DNA from: Achromobacter seleniivolatilans
GTDB taxonomy: Bacteria; Pseudomonadota; Gammaproteobacteria; Burkholderiales; Burkholderiaceae_B
DNA: 64,000 bases
Assembly: GCF_030864005.1 (NCBI RefSeq)
Contig: NZ_CP132976.1
Location: 5,828,001 to 5,892,000, forward strand
Reading direction: 5' to 3'
Under the pieces are notes generated by a model, which searched no databases, was not told the DNA's origin, and was given only the letters and a program-made list of their open reading frames with translations. The translations under genes and the position numbers were made by a program. Shown piece by piece: positions 56,014 to 64,000 of this stretch (its first letter is position 1; every line of letters begins with the position of its first letter).

Positions 56014-56091
56014 CCGAAGGGGTCAGGCGCATGCCGCCCTGCGCGCACCTTATCCGGTGCGGCAGGCGTGGTCTGCGCCTGACCCCTTCGG
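56014..56091. repeat. Long inverted repeat between nusB and thiL
   Basis: CCGAAGGGGTCAGGCGCA (56014-56031) is perfectly repeated in inverse as TGCGCCTGACCCCTTCGG (56074-56091). The 42-base centre holds nested arms TGCCGC / GCGGCA. It fills nearly the whole intergenic gap and looks like a dispersed palindromic element or a very stable mRNA structure. Confidence 0.7.
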
Positions 56092-56133
56092 CTTGTTCAA
56101 CGCTGGCCAATGCGCCGGCCTATCGGAGTTGCC

Positions 56134-57099
56134 GTGGCGTCCGAATTTGATCTGATCGCGCGCTATTTCACCCGAGCCGCTCCCGCTGGCCTGCTGGGCG
56201 TGGGAGACGACTGCGCGCTGTTTCCCGTGCCGCCCGGCGAACAGGTCGCCACCAGCACCGACCTGTTGCTGGAAGGCCGCCACTTCTTTCCCGACGTTGA
56301 TCCCCGTGCGCTGGGGCATAAAGCGCTGGCCGTGAATCTGTCGGACCTGGCCGCCATGGGCGCACGCCCGATCGGGTGCGTGCTGGGGCTGGCTTTGCCG
56401 CGGCTGGACGAGCCCTGGCTGGCCGCTTTCGCCGAAGGCTTTCATACCTTGGCCGCGACGCATGGCTGCCCGCTGATCGGCGGCGACACTACGCGTAGCG
56501 CGCATGATCTGGCGATCAGTGTCACGGTGTTTGGCGCCGTGCCCGCCGGTCTGGCCTTGCGCCGTGATGGCGCTCAGGCCGGTGACGACATCTGGGTGTC
56601 GGGAGAGCTGGGCGCGGCCGATGTGGCCTATCGCCTGTTGGATGGCCAGTATCCCGCCGATGCGGCTTTGCTGGCCGCAACCCGTGGCGCGCTGGAATGG
56701 CCGCAGCCCCAAGTGCCGCTGGGCTTGGCGTTGCGCGGCATTGCTCATGCCGCCATCGATTTGTCTGACGGCCTCTTGCAGGACCTTGGCCATGTTCTGA
56801 ACGCCAGCCGGCTTGGCGCCTGCCTGCACTATGCGCAGATGCCTGTCAGCGCCGCCTTGGCGGCCCTGGCCGATGCGCCGCAGCGACGGGCCGTGCTGGG
56901 CGGGGGCGACGTTTATCAGTTGTGTTTTACGGCGCCTCCCGCGCGCCGGGAGGCCGTGCTGGCCGCGGCAAAGTCGGCGGGTGCGCGCGTGACCCGTATT
57001 GGCCAGACCCTGCCGCAGCCAGGCCTGTCCGTGCTGGACGGACAGGGGCTGCCGCTGGCCGATCTGCCGGCGGGTTTTGATCACTTTCCCGCGGCCTGA
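56134..57099 (+). CDS. thiL: Thiamine-monophosphate kinase
   Basis: A 321-residue kinase forming thiamine diphosphate. GTG 56134 lies five bases after GGAG and gives the standard N-terminus (V)ASEFDLIARYFTR; ATG 56110 is an alternative. AIR-synthase-fold motifs GVGDDCALF, ATSTDLLLEGRHFF, ALAVNLSDLAAMGARP, GGDTTRSAHDLAISVTVFG and AIDLSDGLLQDLGHV are present. It follows nusB and precedes pgpA, a conserved order. Confidence 0.96.
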   Translation: MASEFDLIARYFTRAAPAGLLGVGDDCALFPVPPGEQVATSTDLLLEGRHFFPDVDPRALGHKALAVNLSDLAAMGARPIGCVLGLALPRLDEPWLAAFAEGFHTLAATHGCPLIGGDTTRSAHDLAISVTVFGAVPAGLALRRDGAQAGDDIWVSGELGAADVAYRLLDGQYPADAALLAATRGALEWPQPQVPLGLALRGIAHAAIDLSDGLLQDLGHVLNASRLGACLHYAQMPVSAALAALADAPQRRAVLGGGDVYQLCFTAPPARREAVLAAAKSAGARVTRIGQTLPQPGLSVLDGQGLPLADLPAGFDHFPAA

Positions 57100-57135
57100 T
57101 CCGCCGCCTGACTCTTACAACGGCCCAGGAACGCC

Positions 57136-57672
57136 ATGTCTCCCTCTGAAAAGCCATCGATCTCCATGCGCGAACGCTCGCGGGCTGTGTATCCCTCGCT
57201 GTCTTGGGTGTGCCGGGACCCTGGGCGTCTGATCGCTTTTGGCCTGGGCAGCGGCTTGATCCGGCCTGCCTCGGGCACCTGGGGCACGCTGCTGGCCTGG
57301 GGCATCTGGGTGGCCGCTGCGCCGGCCGCATCAGACCTGGCCATTGGCATCTTCCTGGCGCTGGCATTTTTGTATGGCTGCTGGGCCTGCGACCGCGTGG
57401 GCCGTGAACTCCGGCAGCCGGATCATGTCGGAATGGTCTGGGACGAGATGGTGGCGTTCTGGCTGGTGCTGTGGCTGACGCCGGCAGGATGGATGTCGCA
57501 GTTGCTGGCGTTCGTGCTGTTTCGCACGTTCGATATCGTCAAGCCGCCTCCCATCAAGTTCTTTGACGCCCATATCAAGGGCGGCTTTGGCGTTATGTGG
57601 GACGATATTTTGGCGGCCGGTTATGCCTTGCTGATCATGGCGCTGGTCGCGCGCACAGGAGTCTTGGGATGA
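57136..57672 (+). CDS. pgpA: Phosphatidylglycerophosphatase A
   Basis: A 178-residue inner-membrane enzyme removing phosphate from phosphatidylglycerophosphate. Conserved text GSGLIRPASGTWGTLLAWG, DHVGMVWDEMVAFWLVL, FRTFDIVKPPPIKFFD and GGFGVMWDDILAAGYALL includes the acidic catalytic residues. About four membrane segments. The TGA overlaps the pncC ATG (ATGA). Confidence 0.96.
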   Translation: MSPSEKPSISMRERSRAVYPSLSWVCRDPGRLIAFGLGSGLIRPASGTWGTLLAWGIWVAAAPAASDLAIGIFLALAFLYGCWACDRVGRELRQPDHVGMVWDEMVAFWLVLWLTPAGWMSQLLAFVLFRTFDIVKPPPIKFFDAHIKGGFGVMWDDILAAGYALLIMALVARTGVLG

Positions 57673-58235
57673 GCGAACAACAAGAAAGCACGCGGTCCAA
57701 TCTGTCGGCGGTGCAACTGTCGGAAGCGACCACTTTTGGCTTGGCGGAGCGGCTGGGCGATGCGATGCGGCGTCATGGCTGGATGCTGGGCACGGCGGAA
57801 TCCTGCACGGGCGGCTTGCTGGCAGGGGCGGTAACCGCCGTGGCGGGTTCCAGCGATTGGTTCGACCGGGGTTTTGTCACCTACAGCAACGAGGCCAAGG
57901 TGGCCGAGTTGGAAGTGTCGCCCGATGCCCTGCATCACTTTGGCGCGGTGAGCGAACCCGTTGCGCTGGAAATGGCCAACGGCGTGCTGCTGGCGGTGCC
58001 CGGTGCGCACGTGGCCGTGTCTACCACCGGTATTGCAGGCCCGGGCGGCGCGACCCCGGGCAAGCCGGTCGGCATGGTGTGTTTCGGTTTTGCGATGCGG
58101 GTGGGCGACGGCATCAGCAGCCGTGCCGTGACGCACGTTTTTCCAGGCGACCGCGCACAAGTGCGGTTGGCTGCGGTGGAGTTTGCGCTGCGAGGATTGC
58201 TGGAGTTCGTCGGCGCCCCGGTCAACCGTAGGTGA
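57669..58235 (+). CDS. pncC: Nicotinamide-nucleotide amidohydrolase (CinA C-terminal family)
   Basis: A 188-residue enzyme deamidating NMN to NaMN in pyridine-nucleotide recycling. Diagnostic blocks: LGTAESCTGGLLAGAVTAV with the catalytic Ser, WFDRGFVTYSNEAKVAELEV, VSTTGIAGPGGATPGKPVG, and a C-terminal FPGDRAQVRLAAVEFAL. The N-terminal CinA domain is absent, as in E. coli PncC. Coupled to pgpA by ATGA. Confidence 0.95.
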   Translation: MSEQQESTRSNLSAVQLSEATTFGLAERLGDAMRRHGWMLGTAESCTGGLLAGAVTAVAGSSDWFDRGFVTYSNEAKVAELEVSPDALHHFGAVSEPVALEMANGVLLAVPGAHVAVSTTGIAGPGGATPGKPVGMVCFGFAMRVGDGISSRAVTHVFPGDRAQVRLAAVEFALRGLLEFVGAPVNRR

Positions 58236-58242
58236 GGAGCCG

Positions 58243-58278
58243 CGCTCGCGAGCCGTCAAAAAACACGGCTTGCGAACG
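58243..58278. terminator. Imperfect hairpin between pncC and pyrF
   Basis: CGCTCGCGAGCCGT and ACGGCTTGCGAACG pair over 14 positions with two non-Watson-Crick pairs around a CAAAAAAC loop. It lies between convergent genes and could end both transcripts; T tracts are weak. Confidence 0.4.
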
Positions 58279-58310
58279 CGTTTCACCCGCCGTGCCGCGC
58301 TTTAGCGCAA

Positions 58311-59129
58311 TCAGCGAACCGCGTTGATCGCGTCGCGCAGGCCCATGGCCGCGCGGCCGGCGGCTTCGCGCCAGTCATCGCCGCCGCTGGCGTAGATGAT
58401 GGCGCGGGACGAGTTGATCATCATGCCGCTGCGAGCCGCGTTTGCGCCGGCATTCACGGTGGCGGTGATGTCGCCGCCTTGCGCGCCGATGCCCGGCACC
58501 AGCAGGGGCAGGGCGTCGCCGATGCGCTGGCGCACGGCGGCCAGTTCATTGGGGAACGTGGCGCCTACCACCAGCCCGCACTGGCCGTTGGCGTTCCACT
58601 TGTCTGCCACCAAACCTGCAACGTGCAGGTACAGCGGTTCGCCGTTATCCATTTTCAGGAATTGCAGGTCCGAACCGCCGGGGTTGGATGTGCGGCACAG
58701 CACGATCACGCCGCGATCGCGCCAGGCCAGGTAGGGCTCGACCGAATCCAGGCCCATGTAGGGGCTGACGGTCAGCGCATGCGCCTGATAGCGTTCATAG
58801 GCTTCGCGCGCGTAGTTTTCAGCGGTGGAGCCGATGTCGCCGCGCTTGGCATCCAGCACGATGGGCAGGTCAGGATGGTTTTCGCGGATGTGCTGGCACA
58901 GCGCTTCCAGTTGGTCTTCGGCGCGGTGCGCAGCAAAGTACGCGATCTGCGGCTTGAAGCTGCAAGCGTACGGCGCGGTGGCGTCGACGATGTCACGGCA
59001 GAACTGGAAGATGGCGTCCGGCTTGTCCTGCAGTTCGCGCGGGAAGCGTTGCGGGTCGGGGTCCAGCCCCACTTGCAGCAGCGAGTTGCTGGTGGTCCAG
59101 GCGTGTTCGAGTTTTTGCAGGAAATTCAT
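58311..59129 (-). CDS. pyrF: Orotidine-5'-phosphate decarboxylase, type 2
   Basis: A 272-residue enzyme making UMP. The active-site motif [21 protein letters not shown] contains the Asp-Lys-Asp network, and [18 protein letters not shown] and [11 protein letters not shown] define the longer type-2 class. It follows the NADH dehydrogenase-like gene on the minus strand by seven bases. Normal length. Confidence 0.97.
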   Translation of the reverse strand: MNFLQKLEHAWTTSNSLLQVGLDPDPQRFPRELQDKPDAIFQFCRDIVDATAPYACSFKPQIAYFAAHRAEDQLEALCQHIRENHPDLPIVLDAKRGDIGSTAENYAREAYERYQAHALTVSPYMGLDSVEPYLAWRDRGVIVLCRTSNPGGSDLQFLKMDNGEPLYLHVAGLVADKWNANGQCGLVVGATFPNELAAVRQRIGDALPLLVPGIGAQGGDITATVNAGANAARSGMMINSSRAIIYASGGDDWREAAGRAAMGLRDAINAVR

Positions 59130-59136
59130 GGGGAGT

Positions 59137-60456
59137 TCAGTGCAGTTTGACCCGGGGGCGCGTGCGCCGCATAAGCAGGCGGGCCAGGGCCAGGGAGGCG
59201 GTACGAGAGATGCCTAGCACCGCTTTGTGGTGCATCAGGTGCAGGCTCATGTACATCAAGCGCGCCAGTGTACCGCTTACGAACAGTCCCCGTCCGGCGA
59301 GCTTGCCCATCAGGCTGCCCACGCCAGCGTCCTGGCCCAGCGACACCAGCGAACCATGGTCCTGGTAGACGTAGGGGCCAGCGGGCTCGGCGGTGTTGCG
59401 CAGACGTGCGGTGAGCTTCTTTGCCAGATAGTCGGCTTGCTGGTGGGCCGCCTGAGCGCGGGCGGGCACGGTGCGGCCGTCACGCCACGGCACCGAGCAG
59501 CAATCGCCCAGCGCCAGTATGTGCGGGTCCGCCGTTTCCAGTCGTTCGTTGACTTCCAGCTGGCCAAGCTTGTTCAGCGGCAGGCCCAGGTCGGCCAGCA
59601 GCGCAGGGCCCTTGATGCCCGCCGCCCACATGCACAACTGGGCGGGGAATTCACGGCCATCTGCCGTTTTGACGCTGTCGCCCGTCACTTCCGATACGCG
59701 GCACGAGGCTTCCACGCGGATGCCCAATTCAGTCAGCCGGTTGGTGGCCGCTTCCGAGATTTTCTCGGGCAGGGCGGACAAAATACGCGGTGCGCCTTCC
59801 ACCAGCGTAATGGCCAGGTCGCGTTCGGCCTGGAAATTCGGCAGGCCATAGGCGCTGACGACGTGGCTGGCTTCAGTCAGCTCCACGGCCAGTTCAACGC
59901 CGGTTGCGCCGCCGCCCACGATCACCAGGTCCAGCCGCGCCGACGGATTGCGCACCTTGGCCAGATCAACCTGCGCCATCGCTTTGAGCATCGTCAGGCG
60001 GAATTGCTCGGCGTTTTCGGTGGTGTCCAGCGTGACGGCGTGTTCGGCCGCGCCCGGGGTATTGAAGAAGTTGGATGTGCTGCCCAATGCCAGCACCAGC
60101 GTGTCGTAGGCCAGGTCGCGGCGGGGCAGCACTTCCTGGCCCTGCGAATCGTTGACGGCATCTACGACGATTTGGCGGCGTTCACGGTCCACGCTCAAAA
60201 GCCGGCCTTGCGCGAACGAAAACCCGTTCATGTGCGCCAGCATCAGATAGGACAGGCCTTCCTGGTGGATATCCAGGGTGCCAGCTGCCGCCTCGTGCAA
60301 CGAGGGTTTCCAGATATGGAACGGCCGGCTGTCGACCAGGGTGATGTGCTGGCGGCCGTGGATGCGGCCCAGTTTGGCAGCCAGTTCAAGGCCGCCGGCT
60401 CCGCCACCAACGATGACGATGCGTAGAGAGGGTGCTGACGTCGAATTAGGCATCAT
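59137..60456 (-). CDS. Type II NADH dehydrogenase-like FAD/NAD oxidoreductase
   Basis: A 439-residue pyridine nucleotide-disulphide family flavoprotein. FAD fold [18 protein letters not shown] at the N-terminus, NAD fold [17 protein letters not shown] in the middle, and the FAD-ribityl motif [10 protein letters not shown] near residue 310. The tail contains a helix with [19 protein letters not shown], the membrane-associating element of NDH-2. It probably feeds electrons from NADH to quinone without proton pumping. Confidence 0.92.
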   Translation of the reverse strand: MMPNSTSAPSLRIVIVGGGAGGLELAAKLGRIHGRQHITLVDSRPFHIWKPSLHEAAAGTLDIHQEGLSYLMLAHMNGFSFAQGRLLSVDRERRQIVVDAVNDSQGQEVLPRRDLAYDTLVLALGSTSNFFNTPGAAEHAVTLDTTENAEQFRLTMLKAMAQVDLAKVRNPSARLDLVIVGGGATGVELAVELTEASHVVSAYGLPNFQAERDLAITLVEGAPRILSALPEKISEAATNRLTELGIRVEASCRVSEVTGDSVKTADGREFPAQLCMWAAGIKGPALLADLGLPLNKLGQLEVNERLETADPHILALGDCCSVPWRDGRTVPARAQAAHQQADYLAKKLTARLRNTAEPAGPYVYQDHGSLVSLGQDAGVGSLMGKLAGRGLFVSGTLARLMYMSLHLMHHKAVLGISRTASLALARLLMRRTRPRVKLH

Positions 60457-60505
60457 GGCTCTCAGTATAAATAGAGGCGCATCCCCCAAGGGATGCCAAC
60501 CCGTG

Positions 60506-60904
60506 TCAATGCATGACGAAACGGCTGATGGCCACTCCCACCCAGACCGTTCCTGCGAAGATCAGCAGCAGCATCACGGCCGCGCTGCCCAGGTCCTTGG
60601 CCCGTCCCAAGAGGGGATGGCGTTCCACGGACAGCGCATCGGCCAGCGCTTCGATGGCGGAATTCAACAGCTCGGCCGCCAGCACCATGATGACGGTGCC
60701 GATCAGAAAAAAGACTTCTACTGTCGTGCGGCCCAGAAAAAATGCGGCCGGAATCATCAGTACGGCCAGCGCCAGTTCCTGACGGAAGGCGGCTTCGTAC
60801 TTGATGGCCGCTTTCAGGCCCTGCAGGGAATAGCGCAGCGCATTCAGGATGCGGCGGGCGCCACCAGAGCTTTTAAAGGGCGAGTGATGCGGATCGTGGG
60901 TCAT
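60506..60904 (-). CDS. dgkA: Diacylglycerol kinase
   Basis: A 132-residue trimeric inner-membrane kinase with three helices. The signature YEAAFRQELALAVLMIPAAF and AAELLNSAIEALADAL with the catalytic Glu, then HPLLGRAKDLGSAAVMLLL, is complete. It recycles diacylglycerol produced by periplasmic glycan decoration, which is suggestive given the LtaS-like protein in this window. Divergent from the GntR gene. Confidence 0.96.
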   Translation of the reverse strand: MTHDPHHSPFKSSGGARRILNALRYSLQGLKAAIKYEAAFRQELALAVLMIPAAFFLGRTTVEVFFLIGTVIMVLAAELLNSAIEALADALSVERHPLLGRAKDLGSAAVMLLLIFAGTVWVGVAISRFVMH

Positions 60905-61030
60905 GGATGCAAAGAGAGCCGGGTGTGGCGGCTTTTTAACAGATAAGGGTTGCTCGTGTGATGCGGCGAGCGGCTATGGGCAAACCCCAATTGTGACCCG
61001 GCGAAGGCAGGCGCAGGATTCTGGTCAATT

Positions 61031-61047
61031 GGTAAGGCCACTTTACC
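61031..61047. promoter_or_regulatory. Inverted repeat before the second FadR-type regulator
   Basis: GGTAA-N7-TTACC, 20 bases before the regulator ATG. Possible autoregulatory site; its sequence differs from the ATGT/ACAT sites before dctP. Confidence 0.35.
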
Positions 61048-61067
61048 CTTTTGCGCTCCCTGATCCC

Positions 61068-61802
61068 ATGCCGATCCAGACTATTGAGCCGCGCCGTTTG
61101 TACCGTCAGATCGCCGACCAGCTGCGTTTGCTGATCGAGGCGGGCGAATTTCCAGTGGGGGCGCGTCTGCCTCCGGAACGTGACCTGGCGTTGAAGCTGG
61201 GCGTGTCGCGTCCGTCAGTGCGTGAAGCCCTGATCGCACTGGAAGTTGAAGGCTGGGTTGAAGTTCGCATGGGCTCGGGCGTTTATGTTCAGAGCCTGGC
61301 CGGTGCGCCACGCGCCAGCCTGACCGCGGAAAGCCCCCTGGAAACCATACTCGCCCGCCGCACCATCGAAGGTGAACTGGCTGCTCAGGCCGCGCGTAAT
61401 TCCATACCTGCGCTGGTCGATGGCTTGTGGGAAGCCGTGGATGCCATGGAGCAAGAGGCCCGCGCCGGCAGCGTGCCTATCCGCGGCGACCGCTTGTTTC
61501 ATTTGCGCGTGGCTGAAATGGCCAGCAATGCGGTGCTGGTGCGCGTTGTGGGTGAACTGTTCGATGAACGCCACAACCCCCTGTCTGTAAAGCTGGGCGA
61601 CTACTTTGAAAACCCCGAAAGCTGGGTCGCCGCCATTACCGAGCACCGCCGCGTTATCGATGCCATTGCGGCCGGTGACGAGCCCGGCGCGCGCGCGGCC
61701 ATGCATTTTCATCTTTCTTGCTCGCATGACCGCCTGACCGCCAGTTGGCCGGGCGCGGCGGATGCGTTGCGTACCGATAGCAAAGAGCCGGCGCCGTTCT
61801 GA
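61068..61802 (+). CDS. GntR family regulator, FadR subfamily
   Basis: A 244-residue regulator starting MPIQTIEPRRLYRQIADQLR. Winged helix: FPVGARLPPERDLALKLGVS, RPSVREALIALEVEGWVEV, MGSGVYV; FCD domain: LETILARRTIEGELAAQAAR, FHLRVAEMASNAVLVRVV, ITEHRRVIDAIAAGDEPGARAAMHFHL. The His and Asp/Glu residues of the FCD metal site appear conserved. It lies directly upstream of a TRAP transporter in the same direction and is its likely regulator. Confidence 0.93.
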   Translation: MPIQTIEPRRLYRQIADQLRLLIEAGEFPVGARLPPERDLALKLGVSRPSVREALIALEVEGWVEVRMGSGVYVQSLAGAPRASLTAESPLETILARRTIEGELAAQAARNSIPALVDGLWEAVDAMEQEARAGSVPIRGDRLFHLRVAEMASNAVLVRVVGELFDERHNPLSVKLGDYFENPESWVAAITEHRRVIDAIAAGDEPGARAAMHFHLSCSHDRLTASWPGAADALRTDSKEPAPF

Positions 61803-61848
61803 CGTTGCTGGTGAATCGTAGTCGAGTAGTCCGAAGGTGCAACCTGTA

Positions 61849-61872
61849 TGTGACATCCCTATGTAAAACATG
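61849..61872. promoter_or_regulatory. Tandem ATGT/ACAT palindromes before dctP
   Basis: ATGT-G-ACAT (61849-61857) and ATGT-AAA-ACAT (61862-61872), 13 to 15 bases apart, in the gap between the FadR-type gene and the TRAP binding protein. Likely regulator-binding sites. Confidence 0.5.
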
Positions 61873-61930
61873 ACGCGGGCGGCTCATAACAATATCCGCC
61901 GTACCCGTGACCTCAGAGAGAGGAGACAAC

Positions 61931-62905
61931 ATGAATCGAGGCAACGCTTTCAAGGTGCTGTTTGCCGCCGTCGCGCTGGCCGTCAGTGGCAGCGCGCTGG
62001 CGCAGACCAAACTGAAATGGGCGCATGTGTACGAGACTTCCGAACCCTTTCATACCTCGTCGGTATGGGCGGCGCAAGAAATCGAAAAGCGCACAAACGG
62101 CCGCTATCACATTGATGTCTATCCCGCCTCTCAGCTGGGTAAGGAAAACGATATCAACCAGGGGCTGACCCTGGGTACGGTGGACATGATCATTTCCGGT
62201 TCCAGCTTCGCCGCAAAGAGTTTTCCTCGCATCGGCGTCACGTACTACCCCTATATTTTCCGCAGTCCCGAGCACTTGATCGCCTACACCAAGAGCGATA
62301 TCTATAAAGAGCTGACGCGCGGCTATGACGAAAAAAGCGGCAACCACATCGTTGCCACAACGTACTACGGCACGCGCCAGACCACGTCCAACCGCGCCTT
62401 TACCAAGTGCTCTGAAATGAAAGGCATGAAGATCCGCGTGCCGGACGTGGCCGCGTACCTGGCCATGCCGCGTGCCTGTGGCGCCAACACGGCTCCCATC
62501 GCGTTCGCGGAGGTCTATCTGGCCTTGCAGAATGGCACGGTGGAGGCGCAGGAAAATCCGCTGACGACAATCGAAGCCAAGAAGTTCTACGAGGTGCAAA
62601 AGAACATCATCCTGACCGGCCACATCGTTGACCATCTGAATACGGTGATCTCAGGCAAGTTGTGGAAGAGCCTGTCGGATGAAGACAAAAAGATCTTCGC
62701 CGAGGTCGCGCAGCAGGCTTCCGAGAAGGCGTCCAAGGAAGTCGCCGACAGCGAAAAGAAGATGGTCGAAGTGTTCAAGAAACGCGGACTGTCGGTGGCC
62801 GAGGTCAATGTGGACGACTTCCGCAATACCGTGTTGGAAAAAGTGCCGTTTGAACAGTATGGCTACCAGAAGTCGGATTGGGAAAAGATCCAGGCGGTGA
62901 AATAA
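61931..62905 (+). CDS. TRAP transporter substrate-binding protein, SiaP-like subfamily
   Basis: A 324-residue periplasmic protein behind AGGAG. Signal peptide ends at GSALAQ (residues 1-25). It parallels the sialic-acid binder SiaP: YYGTRQTTSNRAFTKCSEMK, MKIRVPDVAAYL with the carboxylate-binding Arg, IAFAEVYLALQNGTVEAQEN, EAKKFYEVQKNI. The subfamily binds various sugar or hydroxy acids; no sialate catabolic genes are visible, so the ligand stays open. Confidence 0.93.
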   Translation: MNRGNAFKVLFAAVALAVSGSALAQTKLKWAHVYETSEPFHTSSVWAAQEIEKRTNGRYHIDVYPASQLGKENDINQGLTLGTVDMIISGSSFAAKSFPRIGVTYYPYIFRSPEHLIAYTKSDIYKELTRGYDEKSGNHIVATTYYGTRQTTSNRAFTKCSEMKGMKIRVPDVAAYLAMPRACGANTAPIAFAEVYLALQNGTVEAQENPLTTIEAKKFYEVQKNIILTGHIVDHLNTVISGKLWKSLSDEDKKIFAEVAQQASEKASKEVADSEKKMVEVFKKRGLSVAEVNVDDFRNTVLEKVPFEQYGYQKSDWEKIQAVK

Positions 62906-62981
62906 GCCGCAGGCGGGCCGCCGCTTGCGGCCCGCCATGAGTCACGCGGTCTGTCACCCGATCCACGACGAGGGGAAATCC

Positions 62982-63617
62982 ATGCATTCCAACGCGAAGG
63001 CCGGCCCGATAGCGGCGGCCAGTTCTGCGCCCAGCCAGCATCTGGCGCCGCCGGGTCCGCATCAGGCGGCCTCGGTCGAAGACATTGTTCATACCTTTGA
63101 AGAAGCCGATCAGCACGAAGTCAGTCTGGCGGGGTATCAGCCGGAGGATTGGGTTTGCCTGGCCATGTTCTGGACGATGGCGTTGCTGGTGTTTCTGCAA
63201 TTCTTCTCCCGCTACGTGCTGAATGACTCCTATGCGTGGACCGAAGAGCTGGCGGTGTATTGCCTGATCGGCGTGGTGTTCCTGGGCGCTGCAATGTGCG
63301 TGCGCGCCTGTCGCCATATTCAGGTGGACTTTCTGTACCGTTACTTGCCCAAACGCGTGGGCCGAGTGCTGTCCACGGTGATCGACATCTTGCGCACGGC
63401 CTTCTTCGGCTATGCGGTGTGGCTGACCTATCGGTACATCGTGCTGGTGGGTGACGAACCGATGACCACGTTGTTCTGGAATAAGTCCTATGTTTACTGG
63501 GTGGCGCTAGCGGGCTTCTTTATGATGTTCGCGCGGTCAGTGCAAGTGTCAGTGCAGAACTGGCGGCAGGGCTATTCGATCCTGGAAAATCCGGCGGCCT
63601 ACGACGCGCTGGATTAG
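62982..63617 (+). CDS. TRAP transporter small permease (DctQ)
   Basis: A 211-residue protein with four helices (WVCLAMFWTMALLVFLQFFS, AVYCLIGVVFLGAAMCVRA, TAFFGYAVWLTYRYIVL, YWVALAGFFMMFARSV). An unusually long cytoplasmic head of about 65 residues, Ala/Pro-rich then acidic (EDIVHTFEEADQHE), precedes the first helix. ATG 62982 follows AGGGGAAA. Lies between the binding protein and the large permease. Confidence 0.92.
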   Translation: MHSNAKAGPIAAASSAPSQHLAPPGPHQAASVEDIVHTFEEADQHEVSLAGYQPEDWVCLAMFWTMALLVFLQFFSRYVLNDSYAWTEELAVYCLIGVVFLGAAMCVRACRHIQVDFLYRYLPKRVGRVLSTVIDILRTAFFGYAVWLTYRYIVLVGDEPMTTLFWNKSYVYWVALAGFFMMFARSVQVSVQNWRQGYSILENPAAYDALD

Positions 63618-63690
63618 ACCGGCCGGCGTCGCGGTCAAGATCCGCAGACCCGAACACCATGAATCCGCAGTGCCTTTCCAGGAGCAAGAC

Positions 63691-64000
63691 ATGGGCACAC
63701 TGATTGGTACCTTTTTGCTGTTGATGATTCTGGGCTTGCCCGTGGCAGTATCGATGGCAGGCGCGTCGCTGCTGTTCATCCTGATTTCCGGCAGCGTGCC
63801 AGACGTCGTGATCGCGCAGCGGATGATCGCGGGCGTCGAGTCGTTTCCCTTGCTGGCAGTGCCGTTTTTTATTCTGGCCGGCAACCTCATGAATATCGCC
63901 GGCATCACGGGCCGCATCTACAATTTTGCCGTGGCGCTGGTGGGGTGGATGCGGGGCGGGCTGGGGCAAGTCAATATCATCGGATCGGTGGTGTTTGCCG
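63691..64000 (+). CDS. TRAP transporter large permease (DctM), N-terminal fragment
   Basis: Begins at ATG 63691 behind AGGAG and runs off the end of the window, giving 103 residues. Text MGTLIGTFLLLMILGLPVAV and SFPLLAVPFFILAGNLMNIA is the DctM N-terminus, the same as in the other TRAP cluster. It completes the second DctPQM set, co-directional with its FadR-type regulator. Confidence 0.93.
   Translation, partial: MGTLIGTFLLLMILGLPVAVSMAGASLLFILISGSVPDVVIAQRMIAGVESFPLLAVPFFILAGNLMNIAGITGRIYNFAVALVGWMRGGLGQVNIIGSVVFA

Noticed and set aside
55998..56110. ATG 56110 as thiL start
   Set aside because: GTG 56134 has GGAG at correct spacing and yields the usual ThiL N-terminus.

Overview
The window is a stretch of high-GC betaproteobacterial chromosome. 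Gene content, gene order (TPR protein-lolB-ispE-tRNA-Gln-prs-rplY-pth-ychF; ribB-ribH-nusB-thiL-pgpA-pncC) and protein sequences point to Alcaligenaceae (Achromobacter or Bordetella-like). It is mostly ordinary core chromosome carrying several catabolic and transport modules. I see no phage, transposase, CRISPR array or rRNA operon.

Layout. 1-3.7 kb: end of a surface-polysaccharide cluster (asparagine synthase-like C-terminus and three overlapping GT4 glycosyltransferases), then pgi and a phosphomannomutase/phosphoglucomutase on the minus strand that can feed sugar phosphates to it. 7.0-12.1 kb: a small protein that reads as a truncated, catalytically dead biotin carboxylase, a GlcD-type FAD oxidoreductase, and a two-component system followed by a PAP2 phosphatase. 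12.1-17.7 kb: a uronate-oxidation module (uronate dehydrogenase, SMP-30 lactonase, DctPQM TRAP transporter) divergent from a FadR-type GntR regulator, with two near-identical candidate operators. 17.9-19.8 kb: an LtaS-like membrane sulfatase-fold protein, followed by a 600-base hairpin-rich gap. 20.4-27.2 kb: homogentisate catabolism (fahA, hmgA, LysR regulator) next to a probable two-component 3-hydroxyphenylacetate hydroxylase (flavoprotein plus a 65-residue DUF2783 protein) and an atypical metallo-beta-lactamase-fold protein.

27.4-36.3 kb: housekeeping block (mutM, TPR protein, lolB, ispE, tRNA-Gln, prs, rplY, pth, a CPBP protease, ychF); the tRNA promoter lies inside the ispE coding sequence. 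36.6-42.1 kb: a tiny hydrophobic ORF, a MarR-DHA2 efflux pair with an operator palindrome, AsmA and an isolated MOSC N-terminal domain protein. 42.1-48.0 kb: BenE-like permease, ferredoxin, coaD, rsmD and ftsY (the last two divergent with overlapping start codons), and a CYTH-CHAD protein. 48.3-52.7 kb: phosphonate-type ABC importer phnDCEE and an IclR regulator. 52.7-60.9 kb: HAD phosphatase, ribB with a degenerate GTP-cyclohydrolase domain, ribH with a very acidic tail overlapping nusB, thiL, pgpA, pncC, pyrF, a type II NADH dehydrogenase-like protein and dgkA. 61.1-64.0 kb: a second FadR-type regulator and SiaP-like TRAP transporter, the last gene running off the window.

Most novel-looking items: the pseudo biotin carboxylase, the oppositely charged ribH/nusB overlap, the MBL protein lacking half of its metal motif, the shared rsmD/ftsY start, and the FadR operators of the two TRAP modules. 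All functional calls rest on reading the translated sequence; no database search was run.
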